Positions 49,301 through 62,120 of a stretch of 64,000 nt of DNA are shown here, in pieces; position 1 is the first letter of the stretch; each line of letters opens with the position of its first letter. This DNA is from Luidia sarsii. Lineage: Eukaryota > Echinodermata > Asteroidea > Paxillosida > Luidiidae. The DNA is taken from assembly GCA_949987565.1 (NCBI GenBank), contig OX465110.1, positions 964,233 through 1,028,232 of the forward strand. The letters are read 5' to 3'. The position numbers and the translations under genes are program-made. A model generated the notes under the pieces. The model made no database searches, was not told the origin of the DNA, and saw only the letters and a list, made by a program, of their open reading frames with translations.

Positions 49301-50053
49301 TGAAAAGAACCGCTCAGGTTCTTTTCAGAACCATACCTCTTCCTTTAAGAGACCTGATACATGGTGTTCACCGCAAACCTTCCTATATTAAAGGAAGTCA
49401 TTTTTTCCCCGATTGCTGGGTACCGGTAAATAAATACAGGCAGCGTCGATGGGTTTGGAGACTGGAGCTGAAGGTTTGAAACTGAACACCACTGACCTAC
49501 CTGTGTTTCTTCAGCAGGCAATCGGGCAAAGCACTGAGCATACAGTGCTATGGTTATGCCAAGCAGGGCAAGGCCTCATCGAATTATATTTTTAGGGCAA
49601 AACTCAAAGAAATAAATGATAAATTTACTGGGAGCTTTTTGATTAAAAAAACCCCCAAAACCAAAACTTTGGATTTAAACCGGAGACCTGGTTTTGGTAA
49701 CAGTGGTCTAACCATCTTAGCTATCCAGCCCTTAGATGGAGGACTTCCCAAATAGTCAACTAGTCTTTGCTTTTTCTTAATTAGACAGTTGAATAATGAC
49801 TGTGAAAGGCTGAGTTAGAGAATTATTGTCTTTGACACACTCTGAAAATAGATATGAGTTTTGCCAGTTTGGTTCAGGTTGTAGTTTAGGGTGAAAGGTT
49901 AGATTTAAAGATTGCTTGAGCCTCACGGATCTAATGAAAACGATTGTTTTGTTCTTAATCCTGCAGAGCTGGGCTCCCCCAGGATGTGAGAAGCTTGGGG
50001 AATGCCTTCCCATCCCTAAATCCAACCCATACAAGTGTGTTTGGCCGCATTAA
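43307..50053 (+). CDS. GALNS: N-acetylgalactosamine-6-sulfatase-like lysosomal sulfatase (GALNS; 525 aa, duplicated exon 5)
   Basis: Exons: 43307-43435, 43749-43872, 44453-44630, 44972-45179, 5a 45771-46035 or 5b 46689-46953, 47322-47425, 47802-48044, 48505-48626, 49071-49188, 49967-50053. With either exon 5 the phases close at 526 codons. Length and order match human GALNS (522 aa). A signal peptide covers about 1-30. Metal ligands Asp42-Asp43 (MMMDDMGWGDLG), formylglycine motif Cys82 (CSPAR, then AALLTGR), GKWHLGH, a conserved NLT glycosylation site, [15 protein letters not shown] with the catalytic Lys, and a C-terminal [12 protein letters not shown] pattern are all present. The enzyme would remove 6-sulfate from N-acetylgalactosamine or galactose in chondroitin and keratan sulfates within lysosomes; other formylglycine sulfatases are less similar. 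The motif has Ala where most sulfatases have Ser (CSPSR), which still fits CxPxR. Confidence 0.93.
45771..46035 (+). other. GALNS: GALNS-like alternative exon 5a
   Basis: 265 nt, entry phase 0, exit phase 1, flanked by AG and GT. It encodes EALVFIEKQ...[14 protein letters not shown]...[14 protein letters not shown], including the active-site His of the DATH segment and the metal-binding Asp-Asn. Joined to the next exon it reads [12 protein letters not shown], the version closer to vertebrate GALNS. Confidence 0.85.
46689..46953 (+). other. GALNS: GALNS-like alternative exon 5b
   Basis: Also exactly 265 nt with the same phases and AG/GT borders. It encodes EALDFITKQ...[14 protein letters not shown]...[13 protein letters not shown], about 51 of 88 residues identical to 5a by eye. 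The catalytic His and Asp-Asn are kept. Because 265 is not a multiple of 3, including both or neither exon breaks the frame, so the two should be mutually exclusive. Confidence 0.82.
49203..49389. repeat. Head-to-head pair of stem-loop repeats forming a long palindrome
   Basis: 49239-49389 is a 151-bp near-perfect palindrome with a 5-nt centre (GCTCA). Each arm carries GGTTCTTTTCAGAACC (minus-strand copy 49296-49311, plus-strand copy 49317-49332) and a GGTGTTCACCGCAAACCTTC tail. The left flank extends to CATGGTGGGTGAATC, the same end as the 19935-20078 copy. It lies in the intron before the last GALNS-like exon. Confidence 0.75.
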
Positions 50054-52919
50054 GCCACACCAGGATGGTCAGGAATAGTAGGTCTTTCAACGACTTTCCC
50101 TCAAGTTCCTGCTAGGATTGAAACATCAGATCTTTTACATGTCTGTTTTTGTTTCTTTTATATGTACTATTCCCCTGCCAGGAATATGGTTCATAACCAA
50201 ATGCTTTCCCCAAGCACGATCAAACCCATTTTCGGTTTGATATAAAATGGGTTTACCCGCAGGGGATTAGTTTTAGGCTAAAGTTTGATATTCTAGAAAT
50301 GCTGTAATTCTAAATGTTCAGGGAATCAACTTGATGTTCTATTTTTTGTTTAAATGTTCACAATTGTGACGGGTGTACCTGCAATTCACAGATCAGATAT
50401 TGCTTAAGATATATTGAAGAGAAGGAACATTTACTGTGAAAAATGTTTAAATAGTTTGTAAAAATAGCTAAGAAAATGTAACTGTACCAGAGATCTATGG
50501 CTTTCAGGCTTAATGCATGTAGTACAAATAAGCCAGCCATTGCCAAACACATTGTATATAGCTCATTTTCATTCACAAAAAAGAGAGAAGTACCCTGCTA
50601 TGTGTTTTTCATCAGCATACCCAATGCCTGAAGCACTAATCAAAGTTTTCTTTCGACATGTTTCCTAAAAAAATTTTTAGTACATGTATTGGCGAGAGCA
50701 AAAACACCCTCAAAAAATGTATCTGTGGCCATAGGTCGACTATCAAAACTGGTAAAATGGACACCCCTGTTCGGTATCACTTCAATCTCCCTGATCATTC
50801 GATATCAGATATGAGTGTCTGGGCATAGAATCCCTTGGTCACCGTAGTAATGCTGTCTGTCTTAGCCGTGAGAAAATGTGGATGAAGCGTCTTTGGACTA
50901 TTCAACCACATGGTCTCAACATCCAGGAGGGTAATGACTAACACCATGCAGCTTTCTGATAATCCCTCTTTTGTGTTCACTCCTCTACTTCTCTCTTTGA
51001 TCTTTTCCCCTCCTCTCACTAATCCCTACCCCACTCCTTGCCCTTCCCTTTGATCTCACCCTACAAGCTTTCCTCTTTGTCCTTTATTTCTAATCGTGTC
51101 CTATTCACTCTCTTCCCCTTCCTTCGTGTACATGTATCTGTTTTGTCCTTGTCACTCTGCCTTTGAGAAAGGTCCTGCTAGGATCGAAACGTCAGGCCCA
51201 CCAAATTTTAAGAGATGTTCTTTTTCTAAACTTTATATTTTCTAAGTAAATGTATTTGTTTTATTTATTTTTTACAAGCGCGTGTGATGATCAAAGCAGG
51301 GTTCCACTGGAATGCTGCGAGTCTGAGGCGGCAAGCGAAAATTTACTCAGTGGATGTGGTTTTGCATATTGTGGATGTGCTTTTGCATATTGTGGATGTG
51401 CTTTGGTATATTGTGGATGTGTTTTGGTATATTGTGGATGCAGTATTTTGAGGTTCCATGTGTCATAGATTGGATAGGGAATAAGTCAAATTATAGCACT
51501 GTATGTGCATTTCTAGGAAGAAACACACAGTTAAGTGCAAGGACACATCAGATACACTGCCCTTCTGCACACATGATTTCCAAGCATGATTCTGACCTCT
51601 GAGATGGCAAAGTTTGGAAACATGTCTGAGGTGGTCCATCAAAAGTGAGAGGTGGGCCGCCTCATAGTCTAATATGCAGGGGACACCAGGGGAGTCATGT
51701 ACAATGAATAAGAAATAATTTATCTGAGCTGATGCCAACTTGGACAATTTTATTGGATGTTTAGTGCAGTCTGTGAAAGAAAATTCCAAGCTCTCTCAGG
51801 TTTATTACTGAAACTTAAATTCCTTAATTGAACTGAAATTACCTTTTAATAGAACTCACTAGGAAAGGGGTCATTACTGTCACTCATATTTTAAGTTTCT
51901 TTAGTTAAATCATGGCGCTTCATTTGAAATTTGGTACAAGAAGAATAATGTGGGTTAAGAGAATCTATAATTTTTTCGATAATCAGATGTGGTTAAAGAG
52001 GAAAAAAGTAGGTTCTTAATAAGGCCTTGTAAGTATTAAAAGTCTAATAAATTTGACAGACGAGGTAAATCAACTATTCACTGTCCTGATCATTTTTTGT
52101 TTCATGTTTTCATTATTGTTTCTCATTACACAAAAATCATCGATTTATAAAAACAACTTCACATCTTACGTTAAGTATCCAGTCGTTTTAGAGCAATGAT
52201 ACCAGTTGGCTCAAAGGACCTCTCCGACCCTCTTAAAAAAAATCGACCGAGTATTTGGCTCCAGGGTTGTAGTACAGGTGATCAAAACAACTACATAATT
52301 ATAATTATGTGGATGCCGATCAAAAATGGATTTTTTATATTGTTTTATATTTTTTGGTGGGGGTGGGGGTGGAACAAAATCATATTTAAGGCCTGCAGAT
52401 ATAATTATGATGAAAAATTATGAGATTATATACAAGATTATATACCAAGGGGAGAAACATTTCTCAACAATTTGTGAAAATAGCAACTAAAAGGAATAAT
52501 ATTTTACTGGACCAGGACTTGAACCCGATACCTCTGACTTAGCGTACAATGCTCTTGCACTATAGGTCTTGGATTCAAGTTCTGGTCCAGTCAAAGTTTC
52601 TTTGCTGTTTCGCGAATCATATTTTCATTGATGGAAATAACCACCCACCTTCACAATGGTCCGAACAAGCTGTGGAGTCCAGATTGCCTGCCACTCGGGA
52701 GAAACATCTTATGTCTTCCGTCTGGCTGTCATCCTGAATGAGACATCGTCACCGTTGTCTTCCTCTCTGTCTTGGCACCACCAGTAAGTATCGGTACTTC
52801 CGATGAACGTTTCGTCCGATTTACTTATGGACCAACATCTAATTGACACTGCATGGAAAAGAGAGAAAGAACTAGAGAGAGGGGGAGGGAGAGAATGTGC
52901 CAGATGCACAATAAAAGAG
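50054..52919. other. Gene-poor interval after GALNS-like gene
   Basis: No gene seen. 51165-51212 is a copy of the dispersed family (CCTTTGAGAAAGGTCCTGCT then AGGATCGAAACGTCAGGCCC). 51350-51440 is a 21-bp tandem repeat of about four units (GTGGATGTGCTTTTGCATAT T). About 52508-52590 contains tRNA-like B-box sequence on both strands (TTGAACCC, TTCAAGTTCTGG), again SINE-like. Confidence 0.5.
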
Positions 52920-53210
<291 letters not shown>

Positions 53211-53619
53211 GGGGAAGAGAACCTCGCCTTGGCAAGCAGTGGTGTTAATTTTGATGTCAATTTGCCATAAAAATCCACTTCACCCACCGTTGAATCTTTA
53301 ACCCTCCGACCATAATCTTACCAATCTCCTTACAGCCATACATATATTTTGGGTTCGTTGACCCATGGTTGACATAATTATGACACTTTATCGTGAACGA
53401 AACATGAGCCATTTCATATGCACTACATTCGAAAGCGAACACCCCTTTTTTAAAAGTAAAATGGCCGACTGAAAAACAAAACATGTTATTGAGCACCTTT
53501 TCACCAGATACTACAAACATACAATTGATTGTAGGCTAACAACAAACACCCGTGCACATGTAAATAATATATTTATCTGGCATAAAGTGCAATTTGTAAC
53601 ATGCAAAACAAAATTATTG

Positions 53620-56600
53620 GTGAATTTTTAAACAACCTGTCGGTCATGTGGGAGAAGAAATAAATGTTAGCTATTGGCGAAAAATGCAGAATGCGGTAAG
53701 ACCCAAGTTAAAACGCAAACAATTAATTACATAGAGCGACCAATTAACCATTTTTGTAGAGAGAACACAATTCATTCGAACGCACACATCACAAATCATA
53801 CAATTACCAAAATTATTTGAAAAAAAAACCAAGGAAGGCCAACAGATTGTCAATAAGACATCATTCCTATAGGCCTAACTCCTAGGGGAGATAACAGTTA
53901 TTGACGGAATATTGCTTTAGAAGAACTTTCAATCTATGCCACAAAAAGTAACTGATAAAGAGTAACCATTCCATGATGTAAAGTTGAATATAAATTCCTC
54001 ACGAATGCAGTTTTCCTGCTGACTATGGGGAGAGAATTATCATTGTAGTCAAAATATACAAAAATTACCCCAAATTTAATGAATTATTCTATCGCCAACT
54101 GCATATCACAACTCATCATTCGTTCAACACCTGCGGTATCAAATTTTAAAATTAACAAAAGCTTCAGAAATAACCATGTCAAATACATCATGGCTTTCGA
54201 GACAAAAGAACAATCAATAACGACAACCTGTTAATCACGGGGAAAGAAATACATATCAAATTTTTCCATTTTTCATGGAAATATATAGAGAAGAAATAGG
54301 GACAAATATCGAAACAAAGCCACAAGTCCTAAGCCAAGCTTTTGTTAATAAGATATTTTGTAATTATCCTGCAGGGGGAAAAACAAACAATAGTTTCCCC
54401 TGATCGCGGGAAAAGACAATCGATGTTAATGAAGTCAATACAAGGTCACAAAACATAAAAATTGCCCGTACATGTTTTATGAAAATTAATCATAATTTTA
54501 CTATGAAAACCTGTTGGCCATGGGGGAAGAATGAAAGTTGTTATACAAAAGATCATCAACTTTGCAAAAACTACTCAAATCAAACCAAAAATCATTTACC
54601 AAAATTCCCGAAAAAATATTAGGAGAGAAAATATAGGGGAGAAAAACAAAATGTTAGTTAAACATGTCAGTTATTTTCATGAGAAATTTTCAAGTTAAAT
54701 AATTGTTAAATTGCATGAAATTGATTCAATATATTTATATTATACCAGATGATGCTGCAAAATATCAACATACGTAAAAAACACACATTCACATCAATTT
54801 ATACGATAACCAAAATGCAAGAGTCATGGTGCAAAATCATTGTCAACAAAACACATTTAGTACTGTAATGAAACCCTGTTGCAAAAAGGGGGGAGAGAAA
54901 ACAAAAGTCAGTCATTGGGGAAGAAAGGTGCAAAGAAATATACAACCAAGGTCAAAAGTTCATATTAATTTGGTTGACAGAGCGACAAAGTGAATATGAA
55001 GATATTTATATATCGCTCACAATGTGAAAATTTACCTATCAATTGTCGGAAAGAGAGGTGTTAAGTTCGGGAAAATAAGCATTCATCTCAAATCATACAA
55101 AGACCAAAAATGGTCAAAAGGTCATGAGAGAGTTGGGCATGGGGAGAGAAAAGAAATGTCAGTTTCGGACGAAAAATGGGAGAAAAGGAATTTACAACAA
55201 TGTTAAAAATACACACCCTTAAAAACTGATTGACAAGTAACCATATACTCTAAAAAAAAATATCAACATTTCATACAATCGACTTTTCCCTACTTATCAT
55301 GGGATGGGAGGTTAATCAAGTGGGAAAAAATACACATTTATCCAAAATTTTATAATTACCCGATAAATTACAAATTTTACATTACAAGGATTGATATGGG
55401 CACCTGTTGGTCATGAGGGAAAGAGACATGATGTCACTGTTATTAGCAAACCATTTGCTGCAAAAGGAATTTACTGACAAATTGAAGACAATCCAGTCAA
55501 CTTGCAAACACGAAATTAATTTCAAATCATAAAATTACCGAAATTTCCCGAAACAATAGGCCGATGCCACGGACATGTATTTATCATTGCTATGGCAACC
55601 GGGTGGTCATGGGCGGGGGTAGAAACACAAGGACAATAATTTTGATGGAAATTTGTATGGAAGAAAAACATTTTATGCTGAAATACATTAATTCATAACG
55701 ATCTACAGAATAACCCATACCATACCGTAAATAAATATTTCTCACCATTTCAAATATAATAGGAAGAGAGTTGTTGGTTAGGTCATAAAAATACACACAC
55801 AATCAAATTCTCATAAAATAAAATACACTGAAACAACAAAGTTATAATTCCATTCCTGCTGGTCATGGGGCGGTAAAGGGGAAAGAAAGGTTAGAGTCGA
55901 TAAATTGATCTAGAAATCTCGACCAGTGTCAAACATGGTTTGAAATTAATAGATGCATTAAAGTGATACAATAATATTGACTGTCAGAGTATCAATACCA
56001 TACTGCGGAAATAAAAAAAACATATATTTCTCATACCATTTTCTTACCAATGATTGCAAGAAAAGCAGAAAATGCATATAATTACGGAAAATGCTGGTGT
56101 AAGACGAGACATTTTCAACCCCCTAAAATGATACTTTCATCATTGTTAAGAGTTAAGATAACCTGTTGGTCATGTGGGAGAAAACCAAGGCATGGGCCTA
56201 ATGTATTTCATAGGCGAATCAAAGCAACAAGTCATCATCTAAATTTGGTTACTAGAATATTGTGTAATTACATGTATCCTGCAAGAGGAAAAACCAACAA
56301 TGATTTCCCCTGATCGTGGGAAAAGACAATCTTATTTTAATAAAGTCAATACAAGGTCACAGACCATAATATATTCACCAAAAATCCTACAAAACATTGC
56401 ACGCAAATGTTTCATAAAATCATAACTTTGCTATGGAAACCTGTTGGCCATGGGGGAAGAATGAAAGTTGTTATAAAAATATTTTTCATGATGTCTTTGC
56501 AAAACCAACTCATATCAAACCATACATTTACCAAAATTCCCCCAAAATACCAGGAGAGAAAACATGGGGAGAAAAACAAAAATCATATCAGTTAAACATG

Positions 56601-57450
56601 TCAGTTATTTTGATGAGACAGACTGTTGAGAAAATTAAACCAATGTTAAAATGCATGAAATTGATTCAATATAATTATCAATCATACCAGATGATGCTGC
56701 CAAAAAATAAAGATGAAATTATTGACAATATGAACCATGAATCATGGTACGCAAACCACACATTCACATCAATTTATACGATAACCAACAATGCAAGAGA
56801 CATGGTGCAAAATCTTTGTCAACAAAACACAACATTTAGTACTGTAATGAAACCCTACTGCTTAAGGGGGAGAGAAAACAAAATTAAGTCAGTTATTGGG
56901 GAAGAAAGGTGCAGAGAAATATACAACCAAGGTCAAAAGTTAACAACATAGATACCGGTACATTGGATTGACACAGTGACTATACCGCACGGTGAAAATG
57001 AAGATAATTTTATAGAGATCACAATTTGCAATTTATCTATCAATCATGGGAAAGAAAAGTGTTAAATCCGGGGAAAAACATTCATACCAAATCATATACA
57101 AAGACCAAAAATGGTAAAAAAGATCAGAAGAGAGTTGGTCATGGGGAGATAAAACAATGTCAGTTATGGACGAAAAAATTGAGACTAGGAATTTACAAAA
57201 ATTTTAAAAACACACACTTTTAATAAAACTGATTGACAAGTAACCATACTATGCTCTAAAAAACAGAACATGTCGACTATTTTCTTACAAAATATTCATG
57301 GGATGGATTAAGATATAGTCAAGGTAGCAAACACATTCATCCCAAATGATCAAAATTCCCGATGTTATTAGTTATTGTCAATTATGAAATTACATTACAC
57401 GGAATGTTATGGGAACCTGTTGGTCATGAGGAAAAGAAACATGATATCAG
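53620..57450. repeat. AT-rich divergent higher-order tandem repeat
   Basis: A diverged unit marked by CCTGTTGGTCATGGGGGAGA recurs at about 53637, 54020, 54510, 54865, 55125, 55402, 55590, 55853, 56162, 56440, 56862, 57128 and 57418, mostly 260-430 bp apart. Above that is a longer period of about 1.93-2.02 kb: 54512 pairs with 56443, 54865 with 56862, 55125 with 57128, 55402 with 57418. A second shared block is AAATCAT-ACAATTACC-AAAATT. Small frames here are not conserved between copies, so no gene is called. Confidence 0.8.
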
Positions 57451-57458
57451 TTGTGGTA

Positions 57459-60080
57459 AACATTCCCATCCACAGACGGCCCTTTCGGGTATCACTCTGT
57501 GTTTCCTATTCCATCCTAAAACTGTCTAACATTCCTATCCACAGACGGCCCTTTCGGGTATCACTCTGTGTTTCCTATTCCATCCTAAAACTGTCTAACA
57601 TTCCAATCCACAGACGGCCCTTTCGGGTATCACTCTGTGTTTCCTATTCCATCCTAAAACTGTCTAACATTCCTATCCACAGACGGCCCTTTCGGGTATC
57701 ACTCTGTGTTTCCTATTCCATCCTAAAACTGTCTAACATTCCCAACCACAGACGGCCCTTTCGGGTATCACTCTGTGTTTCCTATTCCATCCTAAAACTA
57801 TCTAACATTCCCATCCACAGACGGCCCTTTCGGGTATCACTCTGTGTTTCCTATTCCATCCTAAAACTGTCTAACATTCCTATCCACAGACGGCCCTTTC
57901 GGGTATCACTCTGTGTTTCCTATTCCATCCTAAAACTGTCTAACATTCCCATCCACAGACGGCCCTTTCGGGTATCACTCTGTGTTTCCTATTCCATCCT
58001 AAAACTGTCTAACATTCCAATCCACAGACGGCCCTTTCGGGTATCACTCTGTGTTTCATATTCCATCCTAAAACTGTCTAACATTTCCATCCACAGACGG
58101 CCCTTTCGGGTATCACTCTGTGTTTCCTATTCCATCCTAAAACTGTCTAACATTCCTAACAACAGACGGCCCTTTCGGGTATCACTCTGTGTTTCCTATT
58201 CCATCCTAAAACTGTCTAACATTCCTACCCACAGACGGCCCTTTCGGGTATCACTCTGTGTTTCCTATTCCATCATAAAACTGTCTAACATTCCTATCCA
58301 CAGACGGCCCTTTCGGGTATCACTCTGTGTTTCCTATTCCATCCTAAAACTGTCTAACATTCCTATCCACAGACGGCCCTTTCGGGTATCACTCTGTGTT
58401 TCCTATTCCATCATAAAACTGTCTAACATTCCCATCCACAGACGGCCCTTTCGGGTATCACTCTGTGTTTCCTATTCCATCCTAAAACTGTCTAACATTC
58501 CCATCCACAGACGGCCCTTTCGGGTATCACTCTGTGTTTCCTATTCCATCCTAAAACTGTCTAACATTCCTATCCACAGACGGCCCTTTCGGGTATCACT
58601 CTGTGTTTCCTATTCCATCCTAAAACTGTCTAACATTCCTATCCACAGACGGCCCTTTCGGGTATCACTCTGTGTTTCCTATTCCATCCTAAAACTGTCT
58701 AACATTCCTATCCACAGACGGCCCTTTCGGGTATCACTCTGTGTTTCCTATTCCATCCTAAAACTGTCTAACATTCCTATCCACAGACGGCCCTTTCGGG
58801 TATCACTCTGTGTTTCCTATTCCATCCTAAAACTGTCTAACATTCCCATCCACAGACGGCCCTTTCGGGTATCACTCTGTGTTTCCTATTCCATCCTAAA
58901 ACTGTCTAACATTCCTATCCACAGACGGCCCTTTCGGGTATCACTCTGTGTTTCCTATTCCATCCTAAAACTGTCTAACATTCCTATCCAAAGACGGCCC
59001 TTTCGGGTATCACTCTGTGTTTCCTATTCCATCCTAAAACTGTCTAACATTCCCATCCACAGACGGCCCTTTCGGGTATCACTCTGTGTTTCCTATTCCA
59101 TCCTAAAACTGTCTAACATTCCTATCCACAGACGGCCCTTTCGGGTATCACTCTGTGTTTCCTATTCCATCCTAAAACTGTCTAACATTCCCATCCACAG
59201 ACGGCCCTTTCGGGTATCACTCTGTGTTTCATATTCCATCCTAAAACTGTCTAACATTCCCATCCACAGACGGCCCTTTCGGGTATCACTCTGTGTTTCC
59301 TATTCCATCCTAAAACTGTCTAACATTCCTATCCACAGACGGCCCTTTCGGGTATCACTCTGTGTTTCCTATTCCATCCTAAAACTGTCTAACATTCCTA
59401 TCCAAAGACGGCCCTTTCGGGTATCACTCTGTGTTTCCTATTCCATCATAAAACTGTCTAACATTCCCATCCACAGACGGCCCTTTCGGGTATCACTCTG
59501 TGTTTCCTATTCCATCCTAAAACTGTCTAACATTCCTATCCACAGACGGCCCTTTCGGGTATCACTCTGTGTTTCCTATTCCATCATAAAACTGTCTAAC
59601 ATTCCAATCCACAGACGGCCCTTTTGGGTATCACTCTGTGTTTCCTATTCCATCCTAAAATTGTCTAACATTCCTATCCACAGACGGCCCTTTCGGGTAT
59701 CACTCTGTGTTTCCTATTCCATCCTAAAACTGTCTAACATTCCTATCCACAGACGGCCCTTTCGGGTATCACTCTGTGTTTCCTATTCCATCCTAAAACT
59801 GTCTAACATTCCCAACCACAGACGGCCCTTTCGGGTATCACTCTGTGTTTCCTATTCCATCATAAAACTGTCTAACATTCCTATCCACAGACGGCCCTTT
59901 CGGGTATCACTCTGTGTTTCCTATTCCATCCTAAAACTGTCTAACATTCCTATCCACAGACGGCCCTTTCGGGTATCACTCTGTGTTTCCTATTCCATCC
60001 TTAAACTGTCTAACATTCCTATCCACAGACGGCCCTTTCGGGTATCACTCTGTGTTTCCTATTCCATCATAAAACTGTCT
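57459..60080. repeat. 69-bp satellite, 38 copies without indels
   Basis: The unit starts AACATTCCTATCCACAGACG and ends CCTAAAACTGTCT. 2622 bp divided by 69 is exactly 38. Nearly all variation is at a few positions: the base after ATTCC, the following two bases (AT/AA/AC), C/A in CATCCTAAAA, and C/A in TTTCCTATT. The array starts abruptly after the higher-order repeat and ends with a truncated unit fused to GGGTATCACT. Since 69 is a multiple of 3, one frame stays open over 909 codons, but changes do not favour silent sites and no start context, introns or domain support a protein. Confidence 0.95.
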
Positions 60081-60812
60081 AACATTCGGGTATCACTACA
60101 TTAAATTGATAATCCCTTCTGAAAATAATCTCCAAAGCTAAGTTCCTCAAATCTTAGCATCCCTTTAATCGTTCTACCTGAAATCCCTTTAATCGTTTTC
60201 CAGTAGTCCTCATTAGCTAGTCTAGGCCTACAATATTGGGTCCCGCTAAAGGCCATGCAGGTAGGTTAAAATTGGAAGAAAAACCCCATTAGGACTAAAA
60301 GGCACAGTTACCACGCGGTAGCAAGAACACTTGGTATAGTCAGAATGTGGTTTACACAAACAGCAACCTCCAAGTCTCCATTGAAAATTCTTGAATTATC
60401 AAAATTCCTCAAATACCATTAGTGCGCCGTTTTCTAAAGCGCGTGACTGGCAACTTGGCGCGCGCGCGTACCTCATCAATATTCATACCACGCTCCTCCA
60501 GTCGACCAATCAGGAAGCGTTATTTACCGAGGCCAGGTGTTACAGGGGCGCCATGTTAATGGCGTGCAGAAACGTTACGAGAGTCTTTAGAAATTAACAA
60601 GAGCGTATGGCCGACAACAACCGAGACAGTCATGAGAGGGGGACCAAGGGGTTTTCCAACGACCCCCCATTTTACACACCACAGCTAGTGTGATTATATC
60701 TCACGCAAACAAATACCAGATTTTAAGCACAGTGCTGTTTAATTTCTCACGCCCACAGCAAACAATAACTGTTTTTAAACTATTAGTAAAAGAAAACTCA
60801 TCGTTGACTTAC

Positions 60813-60926
60813 CCAGTTTAAAAGTCCTCTTCGCAAATCATTTTTTGCAGGGTTTAAAAAGGATACCGATTTCCTTGAATCCTCAACACTCAATCCTTCG
60901 ACAAACATCCCCAAAATGAACAGCAT
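60813..60926 (-). CDS. Candidate 5' coding exon of a minus-strand gene (partial)
   Basis: An ATG at 60926 opens 38 codons (MLFILGMFVEG..., hydrophobic start, then charged SRKSVSFLNPAKNDLRRG) and ends at a strong donor (AACTGG then GTAAGTC) in phase 0. Any next exon would lie to the left, perhaps beyond the satellite. Upstream on the same strand two short frames precede it, one (61212-61081, 43 aa) with its own signal-like start MDQKLVPVCLLAVDFLLIF. The family is not recognised; this may be leader sequence or chance. Confidence 0.25.
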
Positions 60927-61269
60927 GCAGCAGTCGGATTGGAAGAAGATATTCTGAGGTGGTCCATCAGTTCGTATTTTTCCAGTTAAGTCCAAAATAT
61001 CGTCAGTTTATCGAGATTAATTACGAGGAAATGCTTCTTAAGTTCACAGTCAATTTGTGTCTCAGCCGGCCGACAGTGGCTTAAATTTTGCCCCCGAAAT
61101 GTTCGGAATATCCGGCCTCATTCGAGTTCGGTCCAGTAACACAAGGATCGTGGCTAAAGATTAGCAGAAAGTCCACGGCCAGCAAGCAGACAGGGACGAG
61201 TTTTTGGTCCATTTTGCAACATTTAACAGGCAGGCTGCAGCCCTCAATAAGTCAGTTCTTCACCTCACC

Positions 61270-62120
61270 TCATTTCAGAGGGTACATCACACCAGAATGG
61301 TGTAATCCAATGATTGTCCAGATCTTGTCCGTGGCTTGTCCGAGGCAGCGCGTCCCGCGGTGTGACCCGGCCGATAGAAACCTCCTCCGCACGGCATGGG
61401 TTTCCGTGGCCACACGGTGCGCGGTCCTCCAACGGTCCTTCGTCCGGCAGAACTCGGCAGCGATCCCGGGGCGGTAGATTCCGGGCCAAAATCCTCCAAA
61501 AAGTTGCGTTGCAGTAATCAGATAGGCTCTTCAGAAGTTGGTCGTGAAGGTTACTCGGGTCAGAGTCAGTTCTTGAGTTCCAGTTGGCTCCAACTAAGGG
61601 GATTTATGTTCAGCAACTGCAATATACGAGGTCCAACGAAGGCTCGGCACACGAGAAGTTTGTCCGTTTTCTGGGCCAAGAAAAAGACTCGTTATTCCCT
61701 CTCAGTCGACCGCGGAAGGGCGGAGAATACTTTTATCCTCGACGCTCCTGTTCGCAGACGTAATGGCGTGAGAAACTGAGAGTATTTCTGCCTTGACTCG
61801 CTCGGTGTGACCTGGGGTTTGGGGGAGTACTAGGTCTGTGAAAGTGACAACAACTATGCCTGAAGTGATGAACATGTGCTACGAGCAGACGATAAGTAAA
61901 TAATGGCGGGCGGTGTTTTAGGGTCTAAAAAGAATGCTCGATTCTGATTGGCCAGAAGAAGGGAGTAAGGGCGGGGCCAAAGGAGCGCTGACGTCGAAGT
62001 CATCCTGTCGTATTCGGGCTATGGCTGCAGTTTACAAGCGCACCTATGGCAGACATAGCCACAAACGGGAAGTAGCCGCTGAGTCCGTGTGGTAGACTGG
62101 CGCCGTCGAGTGGTCTGGTA
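61270..62120. promoter_or_regulatory. CpG-rich promoter-like region
   Basis: Markedly richer in CG than its surroundings (CCCGCGGTGTGACCCGGCCG, GATCCCGGGGCGG). It includes an inverted CCAAT box (GATTGGCC, 61946), a GC box (GGGCGGGGCC, 61970) and a CRE half (TGACGTC, 61990). It may be the promoter for the plus-strand sulfotransferase-like gene, for a minus-strand gene to the left, or both. A short frame at 62022-62093 (MAAVYKRTYGRH..., 24 codons) starts in it. Confidence 0.45.

Noticed and set aside
57459..60080. CRISPR-like array
   Set aside because: Units are contiguous and almost identical, with no unique spacers, in animal DNA. It is a satellite.
57375..60104. 909-codon open frame over the 69-bp repeats
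   Set aside because: The frame is open only because the period is 23 codons and the unit has no stop in that frame. Variation includes amino-acid changes as often as silent ones, and there is no supporting start, intron or domain.
61265..61517. Frames on both strands in the CpG-rich block
   Set aside because: Lack of stops is expected in GC-rich sequence; none has an ATG with a convincing exon structure.
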